64,000 bases of DNA from Marsupella aquatica (Eukaryota; Marchantiophyta), in assembly GCA_973895155.1 (NCBI GenBank), contig OZ316891.1, forward strand, positions 19,282,001-19,346,000. Direction: 5' to 3'. Numbering within the stretch: the first letter of the stretch is position 1; each line of letters opens with the position of its first letter. Of the stretch, positions 43,863 to 56,134 are shown one piece after another. Under the pieces are notes generated by a model, which saw only the letters and a program-made list of their open reading frames with translations, was not told where the DNA came from and searched no databases. A program made the translations under genes and the position numbers.

Positions 43863-46021
43863 TTAAAACACGTGAGGTATCAAAACGCATCTATCCCTGG
43901 GGAACCGATCAATTTTCTTCAGGTACCATTTCTTAGTACTATAACTTCTGGAGCTTAGATAGAAGAGGACAAAGATAAAATTGGCTGCTGCACAATAAGT
44001 CTGTGCTATCAAAGTGATCCCTGCGAAAATAACAATTTCAAATATGTAGTGAGGAGCAACAAAGACACCAAACAAACCTCCTTCTGGGATCACGTACTTT
44101 TTGTCACCTTCCTTGCGCAAGCCCCTTAATAAAACGTGGTGGTAAAAGTTTCCAAGGATCCCTACCAAGAAGAGTACTACACCAACCCAAGTCAAGTCTA
44201 GAGCTGGAGGAGTTAATGGTTCGGACTTCTGCTGCGCCAAGTTCAGATTTGCAGTGATCGTGCAATAGTTAACACTAATAATAATTGACGAAATGAGTCC
44301 CGTCTTGCCAGAGTAATGATGCAGAAAAAGGGTCTGCAGATTCCAGCCATACATCCACGTCAAGATTAGAATCTATGTCGATTACGAGAAAAATGTCCAG
44401 TCTCATCATTTTATTTTTGTTACCTGCCACCCTTCTATAGCACTAAATCAGGTCATTTGCCTTAGCAATGCAAATCGAAGAAACCTATTCTCAATGTCAG
44501 TTCTCAATATCTTTGCCCCTGCTACAATGACTTCAATCCATAATCTGTTAGATCTGCTCTCACGTTAAGAACGTTTCATAACAAATTACGAAGACATTTT
44601 CAAGATGTGCACACTTAACGAATTTATTGAGTCAGTGCACAGAATGTCTCGTACACACAGATGGCTTTGTACTTGGTCAGTCATTAAAATTCACTGAGGT
44701 TAGACCTGTAAAGCAAAATTTTGATGATATTTCAAGGAAAGGCAGGGGTTATTGATTTGTAAAAATGTTATTTCCCCTCCATTAACGTAGAATATTTGTT
44801 TGTTTTGTTTTTGAAAATAAGTGTTTATTAGAAAAGCCACACACACCCCAAACGGAGACAAAACGCCAACAATAGGAAAGTTCTTGTAGTCTCGGTTTAG
44901 TAGTTTCGACATAACAGGCAAACACGGTAAAGAAGTTGACATAATTTAGCTCCTGCAGAAACTCAACCCAGTTCTCAATCCATAGAAAGAAAAATTTCCC
45001 AGACATAGATCATAATGTCATCTGCCGCAGCAGAAGTGTCTGCGTAAACCGTAAAGAGCACTTCGAGATTCCAGCTGAATACTGGATTGAACTGTCAGGC
45101 TTTGAGCAGGGTTTCTGATACTGGCTCTGTTTAACACATTTTATGACACACAAGTGCAGCAAAATCACAGACATGAATTCAGAGAATTCCTTCACGATTT
45201 ATTTCAGCACATGACAGAGAAGAATCGAGAGAAACTCCTTTCACGGTTTATCATATAACAATTGGAGAAACTACTAAGCAATTTCTCCAATTCAGTACTT
45301 GCGGACTTGACGTCAACTGTATTTTGCGGGTATGACAATTGACGACATCTGTTGAGGTAAAAAGGAACGCAAACCTCTCAGTGTCTTTCCAGAAACTGGG
45401 TGGACAGTGGAGAAATATGCAAATGGGTCAACTCATTTCGACAGGCAATCGACAATCCGAGTGCACCACCACAAAATACCAAAAAAAGGGATAAAGGAAG
45501 GAAGCCACATCAAATTCAAGTGTGCGTTACTCTCCGTCAAACAGAATCCAGGGAGATACTGTGAAGGACAAACTCAAAGACAGAGGAAAAGAGGGAAAAC
45601 AAGATGATTGGTAGACTTTTTCTCTCTTTTAGAATGTGTATGAGATTACTTAAAGAGTAAGAAAACATACCTCCAGTACCCTCTTCACAAACTGCAGACA
45701 CAGAGCGGCAGAGAGGAGGATCTCTTTGAGGCTGCCGGTGGCATTCTCACGCCACCCAGTATTGTGTAGAAGCTCGTCCGCAAAGAACCAGGCGGCGAGA
45801 AGAGCCGCAGGAGCGTAAATCATCAACATTCCGATCCTGCTTGGCAACTGCCTTTTCTCGTATCTGGATTCGCTGGTGAACTTGGAGTAAGCCTGGCCGT
45901 AGCCCGGCTTCGACTCATTATTCAAAACAATTGGTATCACGGCGATAATCGAAAGCACCTCAACTACTTTGAAGTATGTGAACCAGCCCGAGTCAGCATG
46001 ATCGTATAGAAGATATCCCAT
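43863..46021 (-). CDS. Steroid 5-alpha-reductase family protein (3-oxo-5-alpha-steroid 4-dehydrogenase-like)
   Basis: Two exons: 46,021-45,671 and 44,333-43,863, with a GTATGT donor and a CTGCAG acceptor; the junction RVLE|TLFLHHYSG keeps phase and gives 273 residues. The exon 2 end carries the family signature GILGNFYHHVLLRGLRK, then PEGGLFGVFVAPHYIFEI and SYSTKKWYLKKIDRFPRDR near the C terminus, where family members bind NADPH. Several hydrophobic segments fit a multi-pass ER membrane enzyme. The YGQAYSKF motif near residue 45 is typical of plant members related to, but distinct from, DET2. The family reduces the double bond of 3-oxo-4-ene steroids or polyprenoid-like substrates; the substrate here is unknown. 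The 1.3-kb intron has no recognised insert. No break is seen. Likely a functional host gene. Confidence 0.85.
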
Positions 46022-48447
46022 CGTGTAGTTGAGTCACTACGAATCTGATATGGTGGTGTTTCTGCTCAACAGTGCTCGCTGAACATCTCTGCTGGTGCAA
46101 TAGCATCAACAGAGCCAGCCCTCCCTCGCTTGGCCGAAGGAGTCTAATGGGCACGAGTTTCTGCTTCCTTGAAGTCCAATGAGCTGAAATCAATTTGAAG
46201 AGAGATCAGCAGTCGTCAATGTGGATTCATGGTGGTCACTGCCAGAATTTTGGCAAGTTCACGAGTTTCTGCTATCTCGAATCCTAAAGGACTCAAGTGA
46301 ATTCAAAGCGAGTTCAGCAGTAGTCTGCCAACAGCAATGGCCGGATATGGAATATTGGAGATCACTGTCATGAGAGCAAATGATTATATTTTCCCCTGGA
46401 CATGAACGTTTTATCAAAAGGTCAGTTAATAAGTGGTTGGCGAAGGGACAACTAGATGTGATTGTCTCGCGACACTTGTGTGGATAAATTGCTTGCACTA
46501 GAGAACTTACTTGGTGGGCATTAGGTGGTGGAGGAATTATGTTACAAGCCCGCAGGTGCATGCGCATGCGGGTGTGTGTGTTGGGGACGAACACTGCTAT
46601 TACACTTGACAACGCAGTCCTATTATGCCATCCCGGTTTGCCCTACTTTAGCACAAAACATTAATTATCATTTTCTTCCAGTAAATGATGCAGAATCACA
46701 ATCCCAAATGGACCTAGGAGATTGAGCTGTGAACGGGACTGGGACTGTGAAGCCCACATGGATTTTCCAAAGCATGAATGGAACCTTGCTGAAAGTCTGA
46801 AAAGACTCACCTATGACCAACTGGCTTTGGTCAGTTGGCCAGAGGATGAACCCAAAATCCAAAGGTCCGAGGTCCAATAGTTCCCTCCACACATAAGGGG
46901 TGTGGAGGGTATGTGTGTGTGTGTGTGTGTGTGTGGGGTGTAGTGGTGGGAATATTGATTATCTTCTCAGCCCTGGTTGCCCACTTTGGGTTCTGGTTTA
47001 ATTGTCTCTCCCTCCTCGTCTGGGTCTTTGTGGGATCCCTGGGTACTGTCCCCTTGTGGCTGCCCTACATAAAAATGCATGCTCCAAAGCAGGACATGTA
47101 TCCTCTGTTGGATGGGTCTACCTTTGGTTGTCAACGCAAAAAGAAAGACCCAGGTACGGAAGCACCTTTTACAGTTTTAACCAAAGTGTGAGCTGTAGAC
47201 GGGCTCCTGCCCATTTGCAGCCAGTTTCAATTAGTCTACCTGGTGGTAAGTACAAGCTCATGCCAAAGTACTCAAGGTGTCCTTTACAAAAGTGAAATGT
47301 CCTTTACTAAAAATAGGAATGTTTCTGCTCATTCCCAAACTACTCAGGGTGTTCTTTACAAAAGTGAAGTGCCCCTTGATAGTTGGTTTAGAGTATTTGA
47401 CCAATCTTGTATTTGTCAAAGATGGAGCAAATGATCCTCAGAAAATATCTCAAACTTTCTCAGGTAATTGAACATTAGAGACGATGCTGATCAAATTCAA
47501 GATCAAACAGAGATACCAGAGTGGTCCAACAAATACACGTCTACCACAAACTGGGATTTCACATCTGGTTAAGGCATCTAGAAAAAGTACTAGGTAGGTC
47601 CTCAAAAGTGAAGCGTTCTTCCAAAAACAACAAGTCACTTGACAAAAGCCGCATTCCGGGCTTTATATTCAAAATCATGCAACTTGCTCTAAAATATTAA
47701 ACTCCTTATTAGTTTTTACCTCTTGAAAGCAATGTATACTCTGAACAGTAGGTGTTTACATCAAGACACATCGAATATTTGGAAACATTTACAAACTTTT
47801 CTCAGATTTCACAATACTTTGTCAGCCTAAAATTTAAATGATTATTTCATTAATCAGGATGGCTACAGTACTTGAAATCTCTAAGTGCTTGGTCTTCATG
47901 GAACAAGATATGAACTCCCTGGCAGCCCAGCTTCAGCTCCTGGTTAGGCTGGATTGGAGACCAGATTTTAGGGTTTTAAGAATCCTTGGCTTTTTGGCTC
48001 TTTGGTCTTCCTCCGTCCTACCCTTGTTTTCTCCCCTTTTCAAGTTTGGTGTTTGTCTCCTTTTGTTTTCATTACATTGTATTTTGTTTTGCCATTTTTG
48101 TATGTACTAGAGGTGCATTTGTTTCTTATCGTGTCTCATCCCTCTGGGATCTTGACCTCTTTTGCCTTTACCACATTGTGCTTAATTTTTTGGACCCTTT
48201 TTGTAAATACAATGAAGTGCATCTTTTTTATTGTGTCTCATGCTTTTGGGATCTTGGTTGCTTGTTGCTTTTTGGCGGTGTTATTATTTAGACTAGTCTG
48301 TCTGCCCATTCTTTGAACAATCATAAATAGAGCTGAGGCAAAAAAAGACCTTGCAAGAAAAAAGATTCATAATTGTTCATTACGGACCCCCATTAGGGGT
48401 CTCTTGCAAATTCTCTGCCATGAGGTTGCGCCACATCACCATAACCA
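46022..48447. other. Intergenic; upstream of the reductase gene
   Basis: Contains a (TG)n run at about 46,911-46,935. The block 47,970-48,290 is T-rich and repeats TGTGTCTCAT ... GGGATCTTG twice (about 48,137 and 48,230); it may be the end of an old retroelement. No gene supported. Confidence 0.4.
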
Positions 48448-48508
48448 GCCACAAACAGGAATGATCCTACTTTTAACAATAACGAACGTGCACATTCCTG
48501 TTTGTGGC
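48448..48508. repeat. Perfect 16-bp inverted repeat
   Basis: GCCACAAACAGGAATG (48,448-48,463) and its exact complement (48,493-48,508) with a 29-nt loop. It could be a small foldback or a short transcribed hairpin. Confidence 0.9.
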
Positions 48509-48769
48509 AGAAGCAACGTAATTTTTTGGGCGCCATGCCGTAAATATTAAACGTAAAAAAAACCAAAATACAAAGGAAAAGATGTCATTTAGTAAAACAA
48601 AGTTACCATTTTGACGTTTGTCAAAGATATATCAGTGTTTTATATCAAAATGCTTGTATTTTTTAATTGATTGCAAGTTTGAAAAAAATAATCGATAGAA
48701 ATGTACATAGTTAAAACCCATTTGGCTTCACATTGTAAAACTAAATAATAAATCTCCTTACTACTTGAT

Positions 48770-49215
48770 AAAATATGTCAATGTTTGATTCATTGGAAAA
48801 CTCAAGATCAAGATTTAGAAACTAACTTGTGACCTCTTTAGTAATGTCTTGATAAAATCTCTCAATGTCACACTCATTGGAAAGCTAAAGTCAAATTAAA
48901 AACTCATCATGTCCTTAGTACTTTACAATATCTATCAATGTTAGGTTCATTGGAAAGCTAGAGAAATTTAGATACTCATGATCTCTTTATTTCTTACAAA
49001 TAATCTCAATGTCACACATTTGAAAACCTCCTGATCTCTTGAGTACCGTGACAAAATCTGACATGAAATTTGTCAATGTCAGACTCAATGTTGGAAAGCT
49101 AAAAGAATTCATGAACTCATGATCAAAATTTCTTATATTCACACTCATTGGAAAGACGAAGAAATTCAAAAACTCATATAAAACTTGACAAAATTTGGCA
49201 ACTTGAGGCTCATTA
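48770..49215. repeat. Degenerate tandem repeats with CATTGGAAA motif
   Basis: The phrase CAATGTxAxACTCATTGGAAA followed by GCTA and an ACTCATGATC block recurs at least five times at 60-100-bp intervals. Confidence 0.65.
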
Positions 49216-50689
49216 GAAACCCTTTCTCGATTAAGAGATATCACAATCTTGTCACCGTCACAAACTTAGCTACTACAAATTGATTTCTTTGATTACGTCG
49301 CCATCGCTTGGCCAAAATGCTTGCTTCCCGGCTTGAATTGTTTGCATCTCTTAGATAGTCTTCAACCAAAGCTCACTCTGAACACAAGTTGACGCCAAAT
49401 GCAGCCTTTATGTCAAAGAAACAATTATTGGTCTTCCCCTCACACCATAGCTTTCTTAAATAAAAATAACTACAAATCCTTTGTGTGAAGTGATGGCTCG
49501 TTTGTTTTGTGTGTTCTTCCCACCGAATTGACAAGCGCTCTTTTGCCAACAGCTGAGTGTTGTGCTCCAATCTGTCTTGTGGCGGTAATGCTCAATGTAA
49601 TTCACAAACAATCAATCAAGAATGGTTGAAAGATGATTTCTCCAATGTGTAAGCAAAACCTATCAAAAAACTCAATTCCTTCACATTCAAACTTCCGTTT
49701 GATAAATCTCTATCTTTTGAGCATTTGTTTTTGTAGGAGCACACACCAACACCATCAGGAGCTAGACTCCAAACTGTCGGTTATTGTCTTGATGAAAATT
49801 GATTTCACTTAATCACATACACATTCCTTGGATGAACATGGAGGTCCATGGATTAATTGTCATATGTTCCGAATTAGTCAAGTGCATGTTCTTTTGTAGC
49901 ATAAATAGAGGTGAGTGCAAAAAATACCTTCCCAAAGCAAGAACCCTTACTACAATTCTTGCCCAATCCTTGTTTTCGAGCCTAGACCCCCACTTTCAAT
50001 TATGCCCCACTCTAGAAACTTCACTCATACAGTAGGCTCTGACAATAGCTTTCTTTCCATGATAATTACAGAAAGATAGATAGATATCATGCATTGCTAC
50101 AGTTGTCATTCATTCTACAGTAGACACTGGGTCCTCTAGAATCAGGTCTTCTAGACACACTTATACCTTTCCATTCACAGGAAAAGATCTACCAAGCATT
50201 TCAGTACATGGCCCAGTAGGGCTCTTGTTCTTTGGCCGTATATAAGGTGAGGTTTGGCCATATAAGCTTTTTTTGGCTTTTTGGCTGTTCAGCATTTTGG
50301 CTCTTACTTTTTCTGGTTTTCTCCTTTGTTATTCCCCTTTATTGGGTTTATTCATTTGCCTTTGGTATCATGTCTCCCTGTTTGGCGTTTTGTTCCTTTG
50401 CAGAGAGATATATATATCTATATCTATATATATAAGCTCAATCATAGTAAGGAGTTGACTTAAAAGGCCTAGGAGCCAATGTTTGTAAGAACTTTAGCGA
50501 GTTTTGGTTTTGTATTATTGAGAGCATTTATCTTCTATAGTCCACACCTTGCTTAGAGGGGAGAGTTATGCAATGTCCCATCAATCTAGGAGTATGTAGC
50601 TCAAAATATGAAAGTTTCACAATATAATACAAAAATGGCCTGAAATTTAGAGTTTCATCTTCTTCTTTCTTTACAACGAGTTCAATACC
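49216..50689. other. Intergenic, nothing recognised
   Basis: T-rich block at 50,230-50,440 with a TTTTTGGCTTTTTGGCT run similar to the one near 47,985, and a short (TA)n stretch at 50,408. No supported gene. Confidence 0.35.
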
Positions 50690-51260
50690 CATGCATTGCA
50701 CAGAAGATGTTGTTGTGTAAACATGTCATTGCATTAAAGACATTGTTAAGTAAAAAATGTCGTTACACAAAAGATGTTGTTAAGTAAAAGATGTTGTTAA
50801 GTAAATAAATCATTGCACAAAAGATTTTGTTAAGTAAAAGATGTTGTTACACAAAAGATATTGTCAAGTACATAAATCATTGCACAAAAGATGTCGTTAA
50901 GTAAAAGATGTCATTAAGTAAAAGATATAGTTTTTTTAAGGAAGTAAAAGATACAGTTAAGCAAAAAATGTTAAGCAAAAAATGTTATTAAGTAAAATAT
51001 GTCATTGCCCAAATGATTTTGTTGAGACTTAAAATATGTTGTTTTGCAAAAGATGTCATTAAGTAAAAGATGTCATTGCACAAAAATTGTTGTTAAGTAA
51101 AATATATGGTTTCTCAAAAGATGTCATTCAGTAAAATATATGGTTGCTCAAAAGATGTAGTTGAGAAAAATTATGGTGCACGAGGTAGCTTGCGTACAAG
51201 ATTTTGTTAGTTAGAAAGATCTCATTGCATAAAAATGTCGTCGAGTAAAAGATATCATGA
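50690..51260. repeat. AT-rich minisatellite, AAGATGTxxTTAAGTAAA type
   Basis: Alternating short phrases AAAAGATGTTGTTAAGTAA and ATCATTGCACAAAAGAT fill about 550 bp with irregular spacing near 20 bp. No coding potential. Confidence 0.85.
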
Positions 51261-51479
51261 CTCTAGAGAGAGACGAGATCAACCACCAAATATAACAAAG
51301 TGAGAATGATTTATTTATTAATCATTTTTTCCTTTCAAAGCTAAACTCCCCCCCCTCCCCCCCCCCCCACACTTTCTTCTGGTTCCCTTCTTTCACTTTT
51401 TTTAATCTCCTCTCTCTCATTGATTAGATTTTGCACTAATTTATTGACTTATCATTGTATAACACTTGTATGCAAGAAT

Positions 51480-51600
51480 GATATAACATGGATGGTAGAG
51501 GGAAAACATGGTAGGGCATGGATGGTTGAGGGAGGAGCATGGTATAGCATGGATGGTTGAGGGAGAGCATGATATAACGTGGATAGTAGAGTCAGAGATG
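51480..51600. repeat. Short tandem repeat, ATGGATGGTTGAGGG type
   Basis: About four units of roughly 30-37 bp, each with CATGGATGGTxGAGGGA and an AxCATGxTATA block. A C-rich tract (about 51,347-51,370) lies upstream. Confidence 0.8.
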
Positions 51601-52540
51601 TATAGAAGATTTTGTCTTTTGTCAAGCTTGGAAAAGCTTGCATCTACTTTTTCATTCACACCAAATATTAATCACTTTTTCATTGATCCTTCCACTTTTT
51701 GCAGTTTTTGTTTTGTAACCCAAAATGCCATTCCAAATTTGAATGACTACGACTGCATAAAAAGGCCCAACATTTTATTATAGTTTCTGATATTGCATGG
51801 CCTCCCTTTATGTGGGGAGTTTTAAAATGGCTTTTGTTTGAATGTTTCACAGATTTCCCCTTTAAAAAAATGTGTGATCAATATTGCATGGCCTTAACTT
51901 CAGGGATTCTACTTTTCCCTTCTTCCCGTGAAACTCACTCAAATTGTTACCTAAGTTAATGTTCTGCTAGAGTCCCCTCAAACTTGAGGTACAGCCTTGT
52001 TTCCGAGAGTGCCCTCTAACCAGGATGTTACCCTATTCTTAATGGAGGCACTTTCATGCATGGTACAAGGTTGCTGGACTTGCCAATTGAGTTTTTGTTG
52101 AAAAAGTTTAGTTGAAGGTCACATGGCCAACCAGGGCACAAGACCATAGCAACAAGGCATGTGGCCTCTGCTATGGAGTCATTGGAGTGTCTGTGACCGT
52201 ATGGGCAGGGCATTGGGTGAAGGAGGTCAAATCGGATCCAAAACTTGAATGGCCATATCTTTATCATGTGTCGTCCATTTTGGAAGCCATTTTTGGAATT
52301 ACAATCAATGAGGAGGAGGCCACTCACATATTTTCTCAGAAGAGGATTCTGAGAAATATTTTACTTTCAATAATTGATGAGGTCCCTTTATTGTATGGCA
52401 GAAAGGTCGCAGCCAGAAGGATTGGAACCCGGATTGGAAGCGGTGGGTGGAGGACCGTTGGTAGGAGATACTTTAGTGAGAGTCAACAAAGGCACCATTG
52501 GCCAATTAATTGGTGTATTATAAGGGGATTACCATAAACT
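51601..52540. other. Intergenic; open frame 52,112-52,537 not recognised
   Basis: The 141-codon frame (plus) has no motif I know (for example ILLSIIDEVPLLYG). It may be a decayed exon or chance. Confidence 0.3.
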
Positions 52541-53770
52541 TTCTTTGATGTGTGCTGTAGTCAAGGGCTTTTACTTGTATACCTACCCCTGCAATAAACT
52601 GGGAATTGGCCTGTTTTGAGTCCTTCAGCCTCTTATTTCTTTCACGTTTCGTGGGAAAACAGCACAATCCGCCTAGTACCATACTTTCAAAACCCTTGAA
52701 ATGTCACCAGTATGCCTTCAAAAATACGCTGCCAAGTTGATTGTGTCCCTGTTGTTGCTCTCGAAAGCAAACCAGGGAAATTATGCAAACTACTATTAAA
52801 ACAAAACATTCAACTACTGAGGGAAAGCAAGCAAGGCCAAGGCCCTGTGTTCAAAAGTCCAAAATGTTGGACTTCAAGAAAATCACGCCTTGGGGTCTAC
52901 CCTGCTGGTCCAATCTCTTAGTTGCATTAAAAAATGTTCATTTTCAAAACATGGGGAATCCAGGTCACCAGGATTAGACAATAAATTTCTTAGCTAAGTC
53001 AAAATGTAAGCAAAAAGTGGCTAATATGTTTTCCCACAACTTCTTGGACCATGGCTGTTTAAGATAAGAACTAGCAGTTTGAGGTCCCCAAATTTATACA
53101 TAGTAGGGTCGCCTTCACTTATGAACCTGTTAGCGGGGAACCTAGTTCTGATACCAAATCTCACCCTCAGGCAAGAAATCCAATTATTTCAGGCTCAAAA
53201 CTCAAGAGTTAGCAGCTGAGATTAGTGACCCCAACCTGCTAGTTCTTATCATACACAGCCATGGTCCCAGAAGTTGTGGGAGGGCATATTAGCCATCTTT
53301 GGGTTACTTTTTGACTTAGTACTTTTCTGTCTAATTATGGTGACCTGGACCCCCAGGTTTTGAAAATGAACACTTGTGATTTAACCGCTAGATAGGACCA
53401 GGAGGGAGCATAAGGCACGATTTTATTGAAGTCCTACATTTTGGATTTTTGAAAACAAGGCCTCGGCCATGCTTTCCCAGTTGAATGTTTTGTTTTTCAA
53501 GTAGCTTACATTTCTTCCCTGGTTGCTTTCAATAGCATAACAGGGACACAATCATCTGGGCAGGTGTATTTTTGAAGGCATACTGGTGACATTCCAAGGG
53601 AAACGTTTATGTAGCCATGAACAAAAGCATTGTACTAGGCAGATTGTGCTGTTTTTCCATGAAACGTGAAAGCAATGACAGACCGAAGGACTCGAAACAG
53701 GCCAAATTCTTAGTTTGTTGCAGCAGTAGTATCCAAGTAAGAGCCCTTGACTACACCACACATCAACGAA
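52541..53770. mobile_element. 1.23-kb foldback element (arms about 550 bp)
   Basis: The left arm (52,541 to about 53,090) pairs with the right arm (about 53,222 to 53,770) almost end to end, with mismatches and small gaps. Examples: TGTAGTCAAGGGCT near the outer ends, GTTTTGAGTCCTTC with GAAGGACTCGAAAC, CATGGCTGT with ACAGCCATGG near the centre. The loop is about 130 bp. No coding frame and no clear target duplication. A transcript would form a very long hairpin. Confidence 0.8.
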
Positions 53771-56134
53771 CGTTTTGTAGCCATTTTCTCTTCATCCAAA
53801 GCTCTGAAGACTTCAACGGGGTCAACTATAAGAGAGTACAAATCGTTGGATACACCTGCCGTTCAGTTTAGGGATGGGTTGTCGAGACTACTTTTTAGAA
53901 TTGGATTTGGACGAGCGATCCTTTTCAAAGCTTCATGTCACTGGACCAATCGCATACTACAATTGAGGAAGTGGGCTCGTTTGATCAGTGTAAGCCTACT
54001 CTCTTCGACAACCAGTACCAGATTTCCACACAGACATGATATGGATGAGGACTTTGGTTTCACCCAATCTAGACCTATGACAAATTAAAAACACTGAAAC
54101 TCTCACAATCTTGGGAAATACACTGAAAAAATACCTTGTTTCCATCTTATGAATGGTCAGGCTCAGCTTGTGAGCAATCACTAAAGTACAAGTCCAGTTC
54201 AGAGACACATGCATATACAAGCTTTTGCCGAAATTCTCTTCATTTCACTCAGTTTCATCGTCTTCCGCCATAGAATTCACCTCACATGATTTTGGTTACG
54301 GCAGGTTCGTCTTGTTCAGTTGAAGACAACCTTGCTGCACAAAATAGAAGGGATGCAAGAACTACTGTAGAACTCCAGCTCCAGTCAATACAACAAAACC
54401 CCTAATTGCGTTTCATGGTCTTTGCATTCCACTATTCGTCATTCAAACAAGTAATGTCAACAATGAGGAAGGTTTACTCAAGAAACCCGTTCAGATTTTC
54501 ATTAAAAGTAAATCCTGGGCACAAATCGTTGCTTCAAATCTCTTGTCTCTATATGCACCCAGTACTTCACCAAAACTATAAGTTTCAGCAACCTCCAATT
54601 CTGTATTCTGATGCTAGGCTTAAATCTTCACTATACTTCGTCTTAATAGCCATCCACCTCCATCGACCCTTCCAAGTTCCCAAACCAAATGTTCGGCGAA
54701 AGGCATCACACATTTAGAATTGCTCAGTGCTGCTATTCTGACTTTCTCAAGCATTTAACTTGATAAAGCTTCATCCAACACACTCATCACATGAATTGCA
54801 CAGGCTGAGGTTCTTGGGCCAAATCTGATGTGCACACTGGTACTCACGAAGTAAACATTTCCGTGACTCTCGATAAAGAATCCTTCCTGTTAGGAGTCAA
54901 TCCCCATTAGAAAAAGTAGCAGATACTCATCAAAGCGTTACAAGCCACCATTGAGCACAAACCCAGCACTAATAACGAGGCGGATCAGGGTTTACATTTC
55001 ATCCTTTCAGTCTGTGCGGGATGGTAGGTAAAAAACTACAGCTACATACAAGAGTCGGCAGCCACTGCACGAGTACACTTTACATTGACATAACTTCAGT
55101 ACCGTGGCATCACGCACTGGCCACTCCAATTACCCATGAACGGGACCATTCCATCAGACCATCAAACACATACCAACCTCTTCATGTCCACATCCATTCA
55201 CCCACGAGATAGTTCAGAAGAGAAGAATAAAATCCAGATAGGGATCGATTTATTCAATTCCTGGCGACCACGGTAGCAAATAATCATGAATTGTCGATGC
55301 AAGGAATACTAGTGTATCGCCACAACGTAATGCCCGTCTGGAGCTTTGTGAGTAAGTCACTCAATAGATGTGACCTCCAGTTACCTACACAAACACGATT
55401 AACACAGCAAGTAAGCAAAGCTCATTGCAATGCAGCATCCTACCCTATTGAAGTATAATTAATCGAGCAACACACTGATTGGGCTGAATGAACAACACTA
55501 CATGTGATTCAAGGTCTCTGATTAACTAGACTGCGTAAATCCATTCCTGGAACTGAAACTTGTCACAGCAAAGGAGCTTCAATAGCCGAATAAACCACTG
55601 ATCCACGGACAAGATACAAGAATTCAACTCACAAGGACGAGCCTACACTATTCCTAGGACCCTTCAGGCACGCATTGGCTGTCTTAAACAGTGTAGAGGA
55701 CATTCAATTATGTTGCTATGGGACCCATAACATGGTGTAGTCTCTCACAGTGTATGAGGAAACAACAGGCCCTACGTGGACGTGAAGATCGTGATATCTG
55801 GGAGACGACAAATAACATGCTTGCCTCTCCCAGGAGATGATGGATAGCGCATCAGTGCATTATGCTACTCACATACCCGCAGATGGGTAACAACGAAGGG
55901 AAGAAGGCCCGCTACAGGTGTGCAAGCTGTCTTTCCTTCGAGCCTAAATCTCCAAAACCATTCTTGTAGAATAAGAAACTTGAATCAAATGGCCAATCAC
56001 TCACCGCTGGGTGCAAATCCCCCACTACCGACGAATAGAGCTCTCTCCCAACACTCCGACGCCACAGGCCCAAGCGATGGTTGCAGAGAGGTAGATGCAG
56101 GCGAATCAGATGGCGGCATCAATCTCGTCTGTAA
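53771..56134. other. Intergenic downstream of NAR1
   Basis: Only short frames without motifs. It probably includes the 3' untranslated region of NAR1. Confidence 0.4.
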
